Notes: a model not told the origin generated them from the letters alone. A DNA stretch of 64,000 nt from Nocardioides sp. QY071 (GCF_029961765.1 NZ_CP124681.1:124001-188000); one strand, 5' to 3'; positions 8,777 to 18,350 are shown, counted from the stretch's first letter. Numbers and translations are program-made.

Positions 8777-9561
8777 GTGCTCGTGCCGACGGCTCGCAGG
8801 AGCCGATGTTCCAGGCCTGGGACGTGCACAAGTCCTTCGGCCACGTCGAGGTGCTCAAGGGCATCGACATGTCGGTCGCCCGCGGCGAGGTGGTCTGCCT
8901 GCTCGGCCCCTCCGGGTCCGGCAAGAGCACCTTCCTGCGCTGCATCAACCACCTGGAGAAGTTCGACCGGGGCGAGATGTGGGTCGGCGGCGACCGGGTC
9001 GGGTACCGCCCGCACGGCGACAAGCTCAAGGAGCTCAACGAGCGCGAGGTCGCCGTACGCCGCTCCGGGATCGGGATGGTCTTCCAGGGCTTCAACCTCT
9101 TCGCGCACCGCACCGCGCTGGAGAACGTGATGGAGGGCCCGATGGTGGTCCGCCGGGAGAAGCGCTCGGTCGTCGAGCGGCGGGCGAGGGCCCTGCTCGA
9201 CCGGGTGGGCCTCGCCGACCGGGTCGACAACTACCCCTCGCAGCTCTCCGGCGGCCAGCAGCAGCGGGTGGCGATCGCCCGGGCGCTGGCGATGCAGCCC
9301 GAGCTGATGCTCTTCGACGAGCCGACCTCCGCGCTCGACCCCGAGCTGGTCGGAGACGTGCTGGCCGTGATGCGCCAGCTCGCCGACGACGGGATGACGA
9401 TGATCGTGGTGACCCACGAGCTCGGCTTCGCCCGGGAGGTCGCGGACCGCGTGTACTTCATGGACAGCGGCGTGGTCGTCGAGTCCGGCCCGCCCGCCGA
9501 GGTGCTGGAGCGGCCGCGGGAGGCGCGCACCCAGGCGTTCCTGTCCAAGGTGCTGGCGTGA
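8773..9561 (+). CDS. Polar amino-acid ABC transporter ATP-binding protein
   Basis: The 262-residue ATPase has Walker [10 protein letters not shown] (about residues 43-51), the signature [15 protein letters not shown], Walker B LMLFDEP and the switch histidine in VTHELG, as in GlnQ/HisP proteins. It drives uptake through the upstream permease. The start ATG overlaps the permease stop (ATGA, 8773-8776), and its own stop overlaps the next start, so the three transporter genes and the aminotransferase form one coupled unit. Confidence 0.94.
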   Translation: MSARADGSQEPMFQAWDVHKSFGHVEVLKGIDMSVARGEVVCLLGPSGSGKSTFLRCINHLEKFDRGEMWVGGDRVGYRPHGDKLKELNEREVAVRRSGIGMVFQGFNLFAHRTALENVMEGPMVVRREKRSVVERRARALLDRVGLADRVDNYPSQLSGGQQQRVAIARALAMQPELMLFDEPTSALDPELVGDVLAVMRQLADDGMTMIVVTHELGFAREVADRVYFMDSGVVVESGPPAEVLERPREARTQAFLSKVLA

Positions 9562-10649
9562 GCGTCGCCCGTGTCGACCGTGTCGCCCGTGTCGGCCCGT
9601 CGGCCCGGCCGGACCTGGCCGGGCTGGCGGCGTACTCCTCCGTCGCCCCGGGTCCGGTCCCGGTCCGGGTCCGGGCGTCCTCGAACGAGGCGCCCGGCGG
9701 GCTGACCGGGCCGGTGCTGGACGCGGCGCTCGCCGCTGTCTCGGGCGCCACGCGGTACCCGCTGATCGGCGGTGCCGACCTGGCGGCCGCTCTGGCCGGG
9801 TCGTTGGGGGTCTCGGACTCGTCGGTGGCGGTGGCCGACGGGGCGCTCCCGCTGCTCGACCGGCTCCTGCTCGCCTACCTGCGGCCCGGCGACGAGGTGG
9901 TGATGGCGTGGCGCTCGTACGAGGCGTACCCGCTCAGCGTCCAGGTCGCCGGTGGCCGGTCCGTGCCGGTGCCGCTTCGGCCGGACGGGTCGCACGACCT
10001 GGCAGCGATGGCGGCCGCGATCGGTGCCTCGACGCGGGTGGTGATCGTCTGCAACCCCAACAACCCCACCGGCACGGTCGTGTCGTGGTCCGCCCTGTCG
10101 GACTTCCTCGACTCCGTGCCCCCCGACGTGCTGGTGGTGCTGGACGAGGCATACACGGAGTACGACGCCCGCTCCCGGCCCGCGTCGATGTCCGTGCCCG
10201 AGCTGGCTCGGCGGGGGAACGTGGTCGTGCTGCGCACCTTCTCCAAGGCCCACGGCCTCGCCGGCCTGCGGGCGGGCTACCTGGTCTCGTCTGCGGAGGT
10301 CGCGGGCGCGGTGCGCTCGGTCCTCCCACCCTTCCCCGTCTCGTCGGTGGCCGTCGCCGCCGCCCTGGCCTCCCTCGCCCATCCGTCGGTCCTCGCCGCC
10401 CGGGTGGCGTCGACCCGGGAGGAGCGGACGCGGGTGGCCGCGTTGCTCGGCGGGCGCGGCATCGTCGTACCGGAGGCGGAGGGGAACTTCGTCTGGCTCC
10501 CGCTCGGGCCCCGGTCGGCGGAGTTCGCCGACCTGTGCCGCGCGCACGGGCTGCTGGTGCGGCCCTTCGCCGGCGAAGGCGTCCGGATCACCGTCGGTGA
10601 CCCGGACCTGCGGGCGGTGCTCGCAGAGGTGCTCGCCGCCTGGGAGTGA
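9558..10649 (+). CDS. PLP-dependent aminotransferase, HisC-like
   Basis: This 363-residue class I/II aminotransferase resembles histidinol-phosphate aminotransferase. CNPNNPTGT is the cofactor-ring segment, DEAYTEY carries the Asp-x-x-Tyr pair, and [10 protein letters not shown] contains the Schiff-base lysine. The GTG start overlaps the ATPase stop as GTGA. Because it is coupled to an amino-acid importer rather than to his biosynthesis genes, it more likely transaminates the imported amino acid, perhaps an aromatic one, than serves histidine synthesis. The N-terminal 20 residues are unusually rich in Val-Ala-Arg repeats ([10 protein letters not shown]). Confidence 0.88.
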   Translation: MSVARVDRVARVGPSARPDLAGLAAYSSVAPGPVPVRVRASSNEAPGGLTGPVLDAALAAVSGATRYPLIGGADLAAALAGSLGVSDSSVAVADGALPLLDRLLLAYLRPGDEVVMAWRSYEAYPLSVQVAGGRSVPVPLRPDGSHDLAAMAAAIGASTRVVIVCNPNNPTGTVVSWSALSDFLDSVPPDVLVVLDEAYTEYDARSRPASMSVPELARRGNVVVLRTFSKAHGLAGLRAGYLVSSAEVAGAVRSVLPPFPVSSVAVAAALASLAHPSVLAARVASTREERTRVAALLGGRGIVVPEAEGNFVWLPLGPRSAEFADLCRAHGLLVRPFAGEGVRITVGDPDLRAVLAEVLAAWE

Positions 10650-10757
10650 GGGCCCCCGGGAGGCGAGGGTGAGTGGCGGGGATCGGGCGGGCACGTCCGG
10701 TCCCCGCCGGTCGTGTTCCTGTGCTGGCCCCTTCGGGGCGGGTGCGGGCGGCCGCCG

Positions 10758-10982
10758 TCAGCCGGCCGTGCGGATCGTCAGGTACGCAGCGCGCAGTGGG
10801 CGCCGCGCCGACCGCACGTACAGCACCACGCCGATGACGCCGAGCAACAGTATGCGCACCACCCAGCGGGCCTTGCTCAGGTCGGCGACCTCCCACGTCG
10901 CGCTGGGCCAGCTGAGCACATCGATGAGTGCCCACGCCCACAGTCCCGCCAGAGCCAGGACGACGACGATCACGGGGAGCAC
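10758..10982 (-). CDS. Small PLDc_N-like membrane protein
   Basis: The 74-residue product has two membrane helices separated by a short loop containing LSKARWVVRILLLGVIG. This fits the two-helix module found at the N terminus of cardiolipin synthases (PLDc_N), here standing alone as in many actinobacterial small proteins. The role of the stand-alone form is unknown. GTG at 10982 is the start. The gene is convergent with the aminotransferase gene. Confidence 0.7.
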   Translation of the reverse strand: MLPVIVVVLALAGLWAWALIDVLSWPSATWEVADLSKARWVVRILLLGVIGVVLYVRSARRPLRAAYLTIRTAG

Positions 10983-11091
10983 GTCGCGGAGCCTAGTCGC
11001 GATACGCCGTCGGTGGTCGGCGATGGGTTGCGCTCGGCTCGTCGCTTCCTGGGCCCCAGGCGGCGGTGGGCAGCTGAGCGGACCGGCCGCA

Positions 11092-11198
11092 GTAACACGC
11101 CGTCCACCTGACTGGGTGCCACTTCTCCGCAGAAGTCGGCCTCAAATGAGGCTGATTCTGCTGACCACCGCCGTGTAGTCGGGTGGACGGCGTGTTAC
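11092..11198. repeat. Dispersed palindromic element, copy 1
   Basis: The ends are a 22-bp inverted repeat with one mismatch; the left end begins GTAACACGCCGTCCAC and the right end mirrors it. The 107-bp element ends 4 bp from the stop codon of the GlcD-like gene. Its interior holds further small hairpins and differs from the interiors of the other three copies (18238, 40228, 40895). Confidence 0.9.
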
Positions 11199-11202
11199 AT
11201 GC

Positions 11203-12591
11203 TCAGGCGAGCAGCTTCCCCGGGTTCATGATCCCGAGCGGGTCGAAGGCCGCCTTGACCGCGCGGTGCAGCTCCATGGACGCCGAGCCGACCTGTCGCT
11301 CGAGCCAGGCGGCCTTGAGCACGCCGACGCCGTGCTCGCCGGTGATGGTGCCGTCGAGCTCGAGGGCGGCCGCGAAGACCTCGTCGGCCGCGGCAGCCAC
11401 GGCGTCGGGGATCCCGACGGCCCCATGGTCGAAGACGAAGGTCGGGTGGAGGTTGCCGTCGCCGGCGTGGGCGACGGTCAGCACGGTCACGCCGTGACGG
11501 GCGGCGGCGTCGTCGATGCGGCGGATCATCTCGGGCAGCCGGGAGACGGGTACGCCGACGTCCTCGACCAGGCACTGGCCGAGCTGCTCGGCGGCGGGAT
11601 AGGCGAGGCGGCGGATGGCGAGGAGCTCGTCGGACTCCTTCGGGTCGGTCGACACGGCGGGCTCGTCGACGGCGCCTGCCTCCTCGCACAGCGCGGCGAC
11701 CGCAGCAGCGTCAGAGTCGAAGCGTCCGTCCACCTGCACGACGAGCATCGCCTCGATGCCGGCCAGCCCCATCCGCTTCCAGGAGTCGATGGCGCGCAGC
11801 GTGGTGCCGTCGAGCAGCTCGAGCAGCGACACCTCCGGCCCGGACGCCACGATGCGCGCCACCGCGACCCCGGCGGCCTCGAGCGAGTCGAACGCCGCGA
11901 CCACCGTCGTGGGCGGTACGACGGGCCGTCGCGTCAGCCGCACGGTGGCGGCCGTGATCACGCCGAGCGTGCCCTCCGAGCCGACCAGCAGCCCGGTGAG
12001 GTCGTAGCCGGCGACGTCCTTGGTGGTGCGGGTGCCGGTCGAGACCACGCGGCCGTCGGCGAGGACGACCTCGAGGCCGAGGACCGACTGGCGGGTGACG
12101 CCGTACTTCACGCAGCGCAGGCCGCCCGCATTCGTCGCGACATTGCCGCCGACGGTGGAGATCTCCCAGCTCGACGGGTCGGGCGCGAACATCAGCCCGT
12201 GCTCGGCCGCCGCCCGGTCGAGGTCCGCGTTGACGACGCCCGCCTCGACGACGGCCACCCGGTCCAGGGGATCCAGCGACCTGATCGCGGTGAGCGCCTC
12301 GGTCGACAGCACGAGACAGCCCTCGACCGCGCTCGCGCCTCCGGCCAGCGAGGTCCCGGCGCCGCGCGGCACCACCGGAACGCGGTGGGAGGAGGCGAGA
12401 CGCAGCGCGGCAGCGACCTCCGCCGTCGTCCGCGGCAGCACGACGGCGCAGGGCAGGCCACCGGGGACGACGGTCGCCATGTCCTGTCGGTACGACGCCA
12501 GCAGGTCGCCGTCGGTGATGACCCGGCAGCGCTCGCCGAGCCCGGCGAGCAGATCCGTGACGAAGCCAGAGGTACTCACCGATGTGGTCAT
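11203..12591 (-). CDS. GlcD-like FAD-linked oxidase
   Basis: The 462-residue protein is a complete FAD_binding_4 / FAD-oxidase_C flavoenzyme of the glycolate oxidase GlcD and D-lactate dehydrogenase type. PRGAGTSLAGGA (near residue 75) and STVGGNVATNAGG (near 140) bind FAD, and the C-terminal HAGDGNLHP and GEHGVG segments line the active site. Such enzymes oxidise D-2-hydroxy acids and pass electrons to quinone or another acceptor. The ATG overlaps the P450 stop by 4 bp, so it is co-translated with the P450. In this context it may oxidise a 2-hydroxy acid derived from the pathway substrate; the substrate itself cannot be read. Confidence 0.9.
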   Translation of the reverse strand: MTTSVSTSGFVTDLLAGLGERCRVITDGDLLASYRQDMATVVPGGLPCAVVLPRTTAEVAAALRLASSHRVPVVPRGAGTSLAGGASAVEGCLVLSTEALTAIRSLDPLDRVAVVEAGVVNADLDRAAAEHGLMFAPDPSSWEISTVGGNVATNAGGLRCVKYGVTRQSVLGLEVVLADGRVVSTGTRTTKDVAGYDLTGLLVGSEGTLGVITAATVRLTRRPVVPPTTVVAAFDSLEAAGVAVARIVASGPEVSLLELLDGTTLRAIDSWKRMGLAGIEAMLVVQVDGRFDSDAAAVAALCEEAGAVDEPAVSTDPKESDELLAIRRLAYPAAEQLGQCLVEDVGVPVSRLPEMIRRIDDAAARHGVTVLTVAHAGDGNLHPTFVFDHGAVGIPDAVAAAADEVFAAALELDGTITGEHGVGVLKAAWLERQVGSASMELHRAVKAAFDPLGIMNPGKLLA

Positions 12592-13766
12592 GCGGGGACG
12601 ATACGCACCGGGAGCGAGCTGAGCCCGCGCAGCGTGTTGTGCAGGAACGGCACCGGCTCGCCGGCGGGCTCGATCGAGCGCACCCGCTGGGCGAGCTCGC
12701 CGAACAGCACCTCCATCTCCAGGCGGGAGATCGGCTGGCCGACGCACTGGTGGATGCCCATCCCGAAGGTGAGGTGGCCACCGGCCTCGCGCTCGATCCG
12801 GTACTGGTCGGCGTCCGGGCCGAACCGCTCCACGTCGCGGTTCGCCGCGCCGGGGAAGACGATCAGCTTGCTGTCCTCGGGCAGCGTCACGCCGCCGAAG
12901 GAGACCTCGCGCGACGTCGTACGGAAGAACGACTGGAACGGCGACTCGAAGCGCAGCGCCTCGTCGATGGCGAACTTCGCGAGCCGCGGCGTGGAATGTA
13001 CGAGGTCCCACTGGTCCGGGTTCCCGGTCAGGCAGCGCAGGGTGTTGCCGATCGCGATGACGGTGGTGTCGAGACCGGCGGAGAGCAGCGCCCGCACGAG
13101 TACGGCGGCCTCCTCCGGCGCGACCACGCCGGCGTCGGCGTGCGCCCAGATCTTCGCGCCGAGCCCGTCGGGGCTGAGGTTCTCGCGCGCGCAGTTGTTC
13201 ATCGTCCACTCGATGGTGTGCTCGCCGGCCCGCATGTAGTGCTCGTAGCGGGCGTCCTCGGGTCCGAACTGCGCGAAGTTCATCGCCCCGTGCGCGAGCA
13301 GGTTCTCGGCCCGGCCCTCGCGCGGGATGCCGACCGCGTCGCCGAACACCCGGATCGGGAACAGCTCGGCGAGGTCGGTGATCGCGTCGAACTCGCGCAT
13401 GTCGAGGAGCTTGTCGACCAGCGGCGTCGCGAACTCCTGGAAGCCGGCGCGCAGCGGGCGCATGTTGCGCGGGCTGATCACGTCGGCCATCACCGTGCGC
13501 AGCGGGGTGTGCATCGGCGGGTCGGAGTCGAGGATGCCGGGCTTGCGCCACGGCGGCTGGTGGTGGTAGTTCCGCGGCCCCACCCCGGCCCCCGAGATGA
13601 AGGTCTCGTGGTCGACGAGGATCTCGCGGACCTCGGCGAACCGGGCGAACGCCGCGACGTCGTACGTGTCCAGCCACACCGCCGGACCAGCCTCGCGCAT
13701 CCGGTCGAAGAGCGGGTACGGGTCGGTCAGGTTCGCGTCGTCGTACGGGTCGTCGGCGATGTTCAT
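12588..13766 (-). CDS. Cytochrome P450, CYP199-like
   Basis: This 392-residue soluble P450 carries SAGLDTT in the I helix, EALR as the ExxR pair, and FGMGIHQCVG around the heme ligand Cys341. Segments such as FESPFQSFFRTT and NTLRGLSSLP match what I remember of CYP199A enzymes, which O-demethylate 4-methoxybenzoate and 4-methoxycinnamate and release formaldehyde. The gene is divergent from the lyase-reductase-MscR operon, which supplies a suitable reductase and a formaldehyde sink. In the B-C loop the sequence reads SGAGVGPR, where CYP199A4 has an arginine before GVG, so carboxylate binding may differ. Subfamily placement needs an alignment. Confidence 0.9.
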   Translation of the reverse strand: MNIADDPYDDANLTDPYPLFDRMREAGPAVWLDTYDVAAFARFAEVREILVDHETFISGAGVGPRNYHHQPPWRKPGILDSDPPMHTPLRTVMADVISPRNMRPLRAGFQEFATPLVDKLLDMREFDAITDLAELFPIRVFGDAVGIPREGRAENLLAHGAMNFAQFGPEDARYEHYMRAGEHTIEWTMNNCARENLSPDGLGAKIWAHADAGVVAPEEAAVLVRALLSAGLDTTVIAIGNTLRCLTGNPDQWDLVHSTPRLAKFAIDEALRFESPFQSFFRTTSREVSFGGVTLPEDSKLIVFPGAANRDVERFGPDADQYRIEREAGGHLTFGMGIHQCVGQPISRLEMEVLFGELAQRVRSIEPAGEPVPFLHNTLRGLSSLPVRIVPA

Positions 13767-13868
13767 GCCGGGACGGTAGGAGCGGCCGGAAGCCGCCAAC
13801 AACGAAGGTTCCCGCGTGATGAGAATCCGCGTTGCCGGGGTGTGCCGGCCCTCCGCGACGATGTGCCC

Positions 13869-15539
13869 ATGACCGCTCACCTGACGCAGACCTCCGACCG
13901 CGTCGTCGTCCTCGGCACCGCCCGGCTCACGCTCGCGGACCTCGTCGCCGTCGCCCGCCACGGCGCCCGCGTCGAGCTCGACGCCGCCGTCGACGAGCGC
14001 CTGCGCGCCAGCCAGGAGTGGGTCGAGGCCGCCGGCCTGGAGCGCCCGATCTACTCGATCAACACCGGCTTCGGCTCGCTCGCCGGCCGCCAGGCCTTCG
14101 CCGACCCGGCCGACGCGGCCGAGCTGTCGCGCCGCCTGGTCCTCAGCAACGCCTCCGGCATCGGTCGGTACGTCGACGCCGAGCTGGTCCGCGCCACCAT
14201 GCTGATCCGCGCGGTGAGCCTGCTGTCCGGCCACTCCGGCGTCCGCCCCGAGGTCGCCCGGCTCGTCGTCGACATGCTCAACGCGGGCGTGCACCCGGCG
14301 ATCCCGGAGTACGGCTCGCTCGGCGCGTCCGGCGACCTGATCCCGCTGGCCCACCTCGCGGTCGTGATGACCAGGGGCGTCGCGGGCCGCGAGAGCGCCG
14401 AGGAGGACGTCCGGAACTCCGGCGAGGTGCTCCTTGATGGCCGGGGCGGCAACCGGGTCGTCACCGGCGCGCAGGCGATGGCCGACGCCGGCCTCGAGCG
14501 GATCGCGCTCGCCGCGAAGGAGGGCCTGGCGCTGCTCAACGGCACGTCCTTCTCCTGCGCCCAGGTCGCGCTCGCGCTGCACGACGCGCAGAACCTGCTC
14601 GACACCAACCTGGTCACCGCCGCGATGTCGATCGAGGCGCTCAAGGGATTCGGTGACGCGTTCATCGCCGAGCTGCACGAGGCCCGCGGCCAGTCCGGCC
14701 AGGTCGAGGTCGCCGCCCGGATCCGCCGGCTGCTCACCGGCGCGACGCTGGTCGACGGCGACCGCGACCACGATCCGGTCCGCCAGCCCCCGCAGGACGC
14801 CTACTCGCTGCGCTGCGTGCCGCAGGTGCTCGGCCCGATCACCGACACCCTGCGCTTCGTGGCCGGTCTCGTCGAGAACGAGATGAACGCCGCCACCGAC
14901 AACCCGCTGATCTTCCCGTCCCTGCCGCGCTCGCTGAAGGCCGTGTCGGGCGGAAACTTCCACGCGGAGTACATGGCCTTCGCCGCCGACTTCCTCGCCA
15001 TCGCGGTCACCGAGATCGGCAACATCACCGAGCGCCGGCTGTTCCGGATGGACGACGGCACCCTCAACCGCGGCCTTCCGGACATGCTCGTCAACAGCGC
15101 GCAGGTCGGCATGGACTGCGGCTACATGCTTCCGCAGTACCTCGCCGCCGCGCTGGTCTCCGACTGCAAGACGCTCGCGCACCCCGACTCCGTCGACTCG
15201 ATCCCCACCTGCGCCAACCAGGAGGACCACGTCTCTATGGCCAACAACGCCGGCCGGCACGCCCGCCAGGTCGTCGCCAACATCGAGGCCGTCGTCGCCA
15301 TCGAGCTGCTCATGGCGGCCCAGGCGCTGGACCTGCGGATCCTGCAGGACGAGGTCACCGAGGACGGGCTCGCCCCGACCAGCCGGGCAGTGCGGGCGCT
15401 GGTGCGCGGCAGCGAGGACGCGCAGGGCCAACCGGTCGCGCACCTCACCCAGGACCGGGTGCTCTACCCGTGGCTGCGCAAGGCCGTCGAGCTGGTCCAC
15501 TCCGGCGCCGTCGTCGCGACCGCGGAGGGCCTCTCGTGA
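13869..15539 (+). CDS. MIO-dependent aromatic amino acid ammonia-lyase, HAL-like
   Basis: The 556-residue protein belongs to the HAL/PAL/TAL family. GSLGASGD contains the Ala153-Ser154-Gly155 triad that cyclises to the MIO electrophile. YSINTGFG, LLNGT, QDAYSLRC, GGNFHAE and NQEDHVS supply the other catalytic residues. It should remove ammonia from an alpha-amino acid to give an alpha,beta-unsaturated acid. In histidine ammonia-lyase the substrate-selecting position has His (LVLSHAAG); here it is Asn94 (LVLSNASG), so histidine is not a safe guess. No hut genes are nearby. It overlaps the reductase gene by 4 bp. ATG at 13869 sets the normal N terminus. Confidence 0.92.
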   Translation: MTAHLTQTSDRVVVLGTARLTLADLVAVARHGARVELDAAVDERLRASQEWVEAAGLERPIYSINTGFGSLAGRQAFADPADAAELSRRLVLSNASGIGRYVDAELVRATMLIRAVSLLSGHSGVRPEVARLVVDMLNAGVHPAIPEYGSLGASGDLIPLAHLAVVMTRGVAGRESAEEDVRNSGEVLLDGRGGNRVVTGAQAMADAGLERIALAAKEGLALLNGTSFSCAQVALALHDAQNLLDTNLVTAAMSIEALKGFGDAFIAELHEARGQSGQVEVAARIRRLLTGATLVDGDRDHDPVRQPPQDAYSLRCVPQVLGPITDTLRFVAGLVENEMNAATDNPLIFPSLPRSLKAVSGGNFHAEYMAFAADFLAIAVTEIGNITERRLFRMDDGTLNRGLPDMLVNSAQVGMDCGYMLPQYLAAALVSDCKTLAHPDSVDSIPTCANQEDHVSMANNAGRHARQVVANIEAVVAIELLMAAQALDLRILQDEVTEDGLAPTSRAVRALVRGSEDAQGQPVAHLTQDRVLYPWLRKAVELVHSGAVVATAEGLS

Positions 15540-16480
15540 CCGCGGACGTCCGGGTCCGCGTGGCTGCGGCCCGGCAGGTCGCCGATCGGGTCCGCGAGCT
15601 GGTGCTGGCGCCGGTGAACGGTACGCCGCTGCCCGGCTGGACGCCCGGCGCGCACGTCGACGTCGTGCTCACCGACGAGCTCACCCGCTCCTACTCCCTG
15701 TGCTCGGAGCCCGGCGCCGACACCTGGCGGATCGCGGTGCTCGAGGAGACCGACGGCCGCGGCGGCTCCAGCCACGTCCACCACGCCCTCGCGGTCGGTG
15801 ACGAGCTGGTCACCTCCGCACCCCGCAACGACTTCGAGCTCGTCGTCGGCGAGCGCCGGATCGTGCTCGTCTCGGGCGGCATCGGGATCACCCCGATCCT
15901 GCCGATGGCCGCGGCCGCCGACGCCGCCGGCGCGGACTGGAGCCTGCTGCACCTGGCCCGCAGCGAGGCCGCGGCGGCGTACGTCGACGAGCTGGCGTCG
16001 TACGGCGACCGCGTCGTGCGCCACGTCGACACCGACGGCGGCCCGATCGACCTGGCCACCGCGCTCGACGGGCTCGGCGGTGCCGACGCGGACGTGTACG
16101 CGTGCGGCCCGGCGCCGCTGCTGGCCGCGCTCGAGGAGTACGCCGCCGCCCGCCCCGGAACCCGCCTGGTGCTGGAGCGGTTCACCGGCGACGGGGACGC
16201 GATCCGCGCGGGCGACCACGCGTTCGTGGTCGAGATCGCCGACGGGACCGAGATCCCCGTGGCCGCCGACCAGACCGTTCTCGACGCGCTCACCCACGCC
16301 GGCATCCGGGTGCTCAGCTCCTGCCGGGAGGGCGTCTGTGGCACGTGTGAGACGGTCGTCCTGGAAGGCGAGCCGGATCATCGCGACCACGTCCTCAGCG
16401 ACGAGGAGCGCGAGAGCGGCGAGATGATGATGCCCTGCGTGTCGCGGTGCCGCGGCGCGCGGATCGTCCTGGATCTGTGA
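15536..16480 (+). CDS. Phthalate-dioxygenase-reductase-type flavin/2Fe-2S reductase
   Basis: The 314-residue protein has an N-terminal flavin-binding barrel (RSYSLCSEP), an NAD-binding domain ([21 protein letters not shown]) and a C-terminal plant-type 2Fe-2S domain with Cys263, Cys268, Cys271 and Cys301 (CREGVCGTC). This VanB/PDR layout passes electrons from NAD(P)H directly to an oxygenase. The most likely partner is the divergent P450 about 1.8 kb away, since no other oxygenase gene is near. The GTG start overlaps the lyase stop (GTGA, 15536-15539). Confidence 0.93.
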   Translation: MTADVRVRVAAARQVADRVRELVLAPVNGTPLPGWTPGAHVDVVLTDELTRSYSLCSEPGADTWRIAVLEETDGRGGSSHVHHALAVGDELVTSAPRNDFELVVGERRIVLVSGGIGITPILPMAAAADAAGADWSLLHLARSEAAAAYVDELASYGDRVVRHVDTDGGPIDLATALDGLGGADADVYACGPAPLLAALEEYAAARPGTRLVLERFTGDGDAIRAGDHAFVVEIADGTEIPVAADQTVLDALTHAGIRVLSSCREGVCGTCETVVLEGEPDHRDHVLSDEERESGEMMMPCVSRCRGARIVLDL

Positions 16481-16493
16481 GGAGAGGGAGTAC

Positions 16494-17609
16494 ATGAGTC
16501 AGCAGGTGAAGGCCGTCGTCGCCAGGGCCAAGGGTGCGCCGGTGGAGGTCGTGACGATCAATGTGCCCGACCCGGGTCCGGGCGAGGCGGTGGTGAAGGT
16601 GCTCTCGTGCGGGGTGTGCCACACGGACCTGCACTACCGCGAGGGTGGGATCAATGACGACTTCCCGTTCCTGCTGGGGCACGAGGCCTCGGGGGTCGTG
16701 GAGGCCATCGGGCCGGACGTGACCTCGGTGGCTCCGGGGGACTTCGTGGTGTTGAACTGGCGTGCGGTGTGTGGTGAGTGCCGGGCCTGCAGGCGCGGTG
16801 AGGCGCAGTACTGCTTCAACACCCACAACGCGACCCAGAAGATGACGCTGGCCGAGGGTGATGATGCCGGCACGGAGCTGTCGCCGGCGTTGGGGATCGG
16901 TGCGTTCGCGGAGAAGACCCTGGTCGCCGCGGGCCAGTGCACGAAGGTCGACGCGAAGGCCCGCCCGGCCGCGGTCGGTCTGCTGGGTTGCGGTGTGATG
17001 GCCGGGATCGGTGCGGCGATCAACACCGGTGCCGTGGGCCGGGGCAAGTCGATCGCGGTCATCGGTTGCGGTGGGGTCGGTGTGGCCGCGATCGCGGGTG
17101 CCGCTCTGGCGGGTGCCTCGCCGATCATCGCGGTCGACATCGACGCGAAGAAGCTCGCCAAGGCGCGGGAGATGGGCGCGACCCACACCGTCGACTCGAC
17201 TCAGGTCGACCCGGTGGCGGAGATCAAGCGGATCTGCGGCGAGACCTATGAGGGTGCCGACGGTGCCGATGTCGTGGTCGAGGCGGTGGGTCGTCCGGAG
17301 ACGTGGAAGCAGGCGTTCTACGCCCGCGACCTGGCCGGCACCGTCGTCCTCGTCGGGGTGCCGACCCCGGACATGAAGATCCCGGAGATCCCGCTGATCG
17401 ACGTGTTCGGCCGCGGTGGCGCGTTGAAGTCGTCCTGGTACGGCGACTGCCTGCCCTCGCGTGACTTCCCGATGCTTGTCGACCTGTACCAGCAGGGTCG
17501 TTTGGACCTGGACGCGTTCGTGACCGAGGAGATCGGCATCGAGGACATCGAGGCCGCGTTCGACAAGATGCACCACGGCGACGTGCTGCGCTCGGTGGTC
17601 ATCCTGTGA
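16494..17609 (+). CDS. mscR: S-(hydroxymethyl)mycothiol dehydrogenase / S-nitrosomycothiol reductase
   Basis: The 371-residue zinc-dependent alcohol dehydrogenase matches mycobacterial MscR over its whole length as I remember it ([60 protein letters not shown]). It oxidises the mycothiol-formaldehyde adduct with NAD and can reduce S-nitrosomycothiol. Catalytic zinc is held by Cys39 and later residues, and structural zinc by the CGECRAC cluster. A strong purine-rich RBS lies before ATG 16494, 13 bp after the reductase stop. Its place in this operon implies that the P450 step releases formaldehyde. Confidence 0.95.
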   Translation: MSQQVKAVVARAKGAPVEVVTINVPDPGPGEAVVKVLSCGVCHTDLHYREGGINDDFPFLLGHEASGVVEAIGPDVTSVAPGDFVVLNWRAVCGECRACRRGEAQYCFNTHNATQKMTLAEGDDAGTELSPALGIGAFAEKTLVAAGQCTKVDAKARPAAVGLLGCGVMAGIGAAINTGAVGRGKSIAVIGCGGVGVAAIAGAALAGASPIIAVDIDAKKLAKAREMGATHTVDSTQVDPVAEIKRICGETYEGADGADVVVEAVGRPETWKQAFYARDLAGTVVLVGVPTPDMKIPEIPLIDVFGRGGALKSSWYGDCLPSRDFPMLVDLYQQGRLDLDAFVTEEIGIEDIEAAFDKMHHGDVLRSVVIL

Positions 17610-18217
17610 CTGCTCGGGTCGATCATGCCGTGACGTCGGGGACGTTCAGCCTCGACGGGGAGACCTTCGACGTCGACAACAACGTGTGGGTCGTCGGTGA
17701 CGACACCGAGTGTGTGGTGATCGACGCCCCGCACTCGGTCGACGACATCCTGGCCGTGGTCGGGGACCGGCGGGTGAAGGCGATCGTGTGCACCCACGCC
17801 CACGACGACCACGTCCGCGTCGCCCCTGAGCTGCGGGAGAAGGTCGTCGCCCCGATCCTGCTGCACCCCGACGACAGGCCGCTGTGGGAGCTCACCCACA
17901 CCCAGTACCTGTGGGACGTGGACCTCGCCGACGGCCAGACCCTGGAGGTGGGCGGTACGACGCTGCAGGTGCTCCACACTCCGGGCCACGCCCCGGGTGC
18001 GGTGTGCCTCTACGCCCCCGACCTGGGCTGCGTGTTCACCGGCGACACGCTGTTCCACGGCGGTCCCGGTGCGACCGGTCGCTCCTACAGCGACCGGCCC
18101 ACCCTGGAGGCCTCGATCCGCAAGCGGTTGTTCGACCTGCCCGGTGACACGGTCGTGCACACCGGGCACGGCGAGGACACCACCATCGCCGCGGAGCGGG
18201 AGCTCCTGGGCGCCTGA
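17606..18217 (+). CDS. Metallo-beta-lactamase-fold hydrolase paired with MscR
   Basis: The 203-residue protein has the metal motif THAHDDH (His64, His66, Asp68, His69), then TPGHAPG and FTGDTLF, and VHTGHGEDT at the end, as in glyoxalase-II-like hydrolases. The GTG start overlaps the mscR stop by 4 bp, and the same pair occurs in Mycobacterium (Rv2259-Rv2260). It probably hydrolyses S-formylmycothiol to formate and mycothiol, completing formaldehyde oxidation; this is inferred from the pairing. Confidence 0.9.
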   Translation: MTARVDHAVTSGTFSLDGETFDVDNNVWVVGDDTECVVIDAPHSVDDILAVVGDRRVKAIVCTHAHDDHVRVAPELREKVVAPILLHPDDRPLWELTHTQYLWDVDLADGQTLEVGGTTLQVLHTPGHAPGAVCLYAPDLGCVFTGDTLFHGGPGATGRSYSDRPTLEASIRKRLFDLPGDTVVHTGHGEDTTIAAERELLGA

Positions 18218-18237
18218 CCCGTTCGGCGGCCCGTGCT

Positions 18238-18325
18238 GTAACACGCTGTCCACGTCGCGACACGCCGCGCGACACGCCGTCGCGCTGCTGACAACCGTCG
18301 GGTAGTCGGGTGGACAGCGTGTTAC
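18238..18325. repeat. Dispersed palindromic element, copy 2
   Basis: The 88-bp element has perfect 16-bp terminal inverted repeats (GTAACACGCTGTCCAC and its complement). It lies 20 bp after the MBL hydrolase stop and 25 bp before the convergent phosphatase stop, a position where it could end both transcripts. Its interior carries the doubled segment gcgacacgccg. Confidence 0.92.
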
Positions 18326-18350
18326 AGCGGTCGAGCCCGCGCACCACCGA

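Noticed and set aside
10597..11178. Plus-strand open frame between the aminotransferase and the first dispersed element
   Set aside because: It overlaps the aminotransferase end, has no recognisable domain, and opposes a better-supported small membrane protein on the minus strand.
12582..13868. Long open frame extending the ammonia-lyase upstream to about 985 codons
   Set aside because: The extension lies antisense to the P450 and GlcD-like genes, has Arg/Gly/Asp-rich composition typical of high-GC shadows, and the family begins at ATG 13869.
13869..15539. Naming the lyase hutH
   Set aside because: The selectivity His is replaced by Asn, and no hutU, hutI or hutG genes are present; the neighbours point to another substrate.
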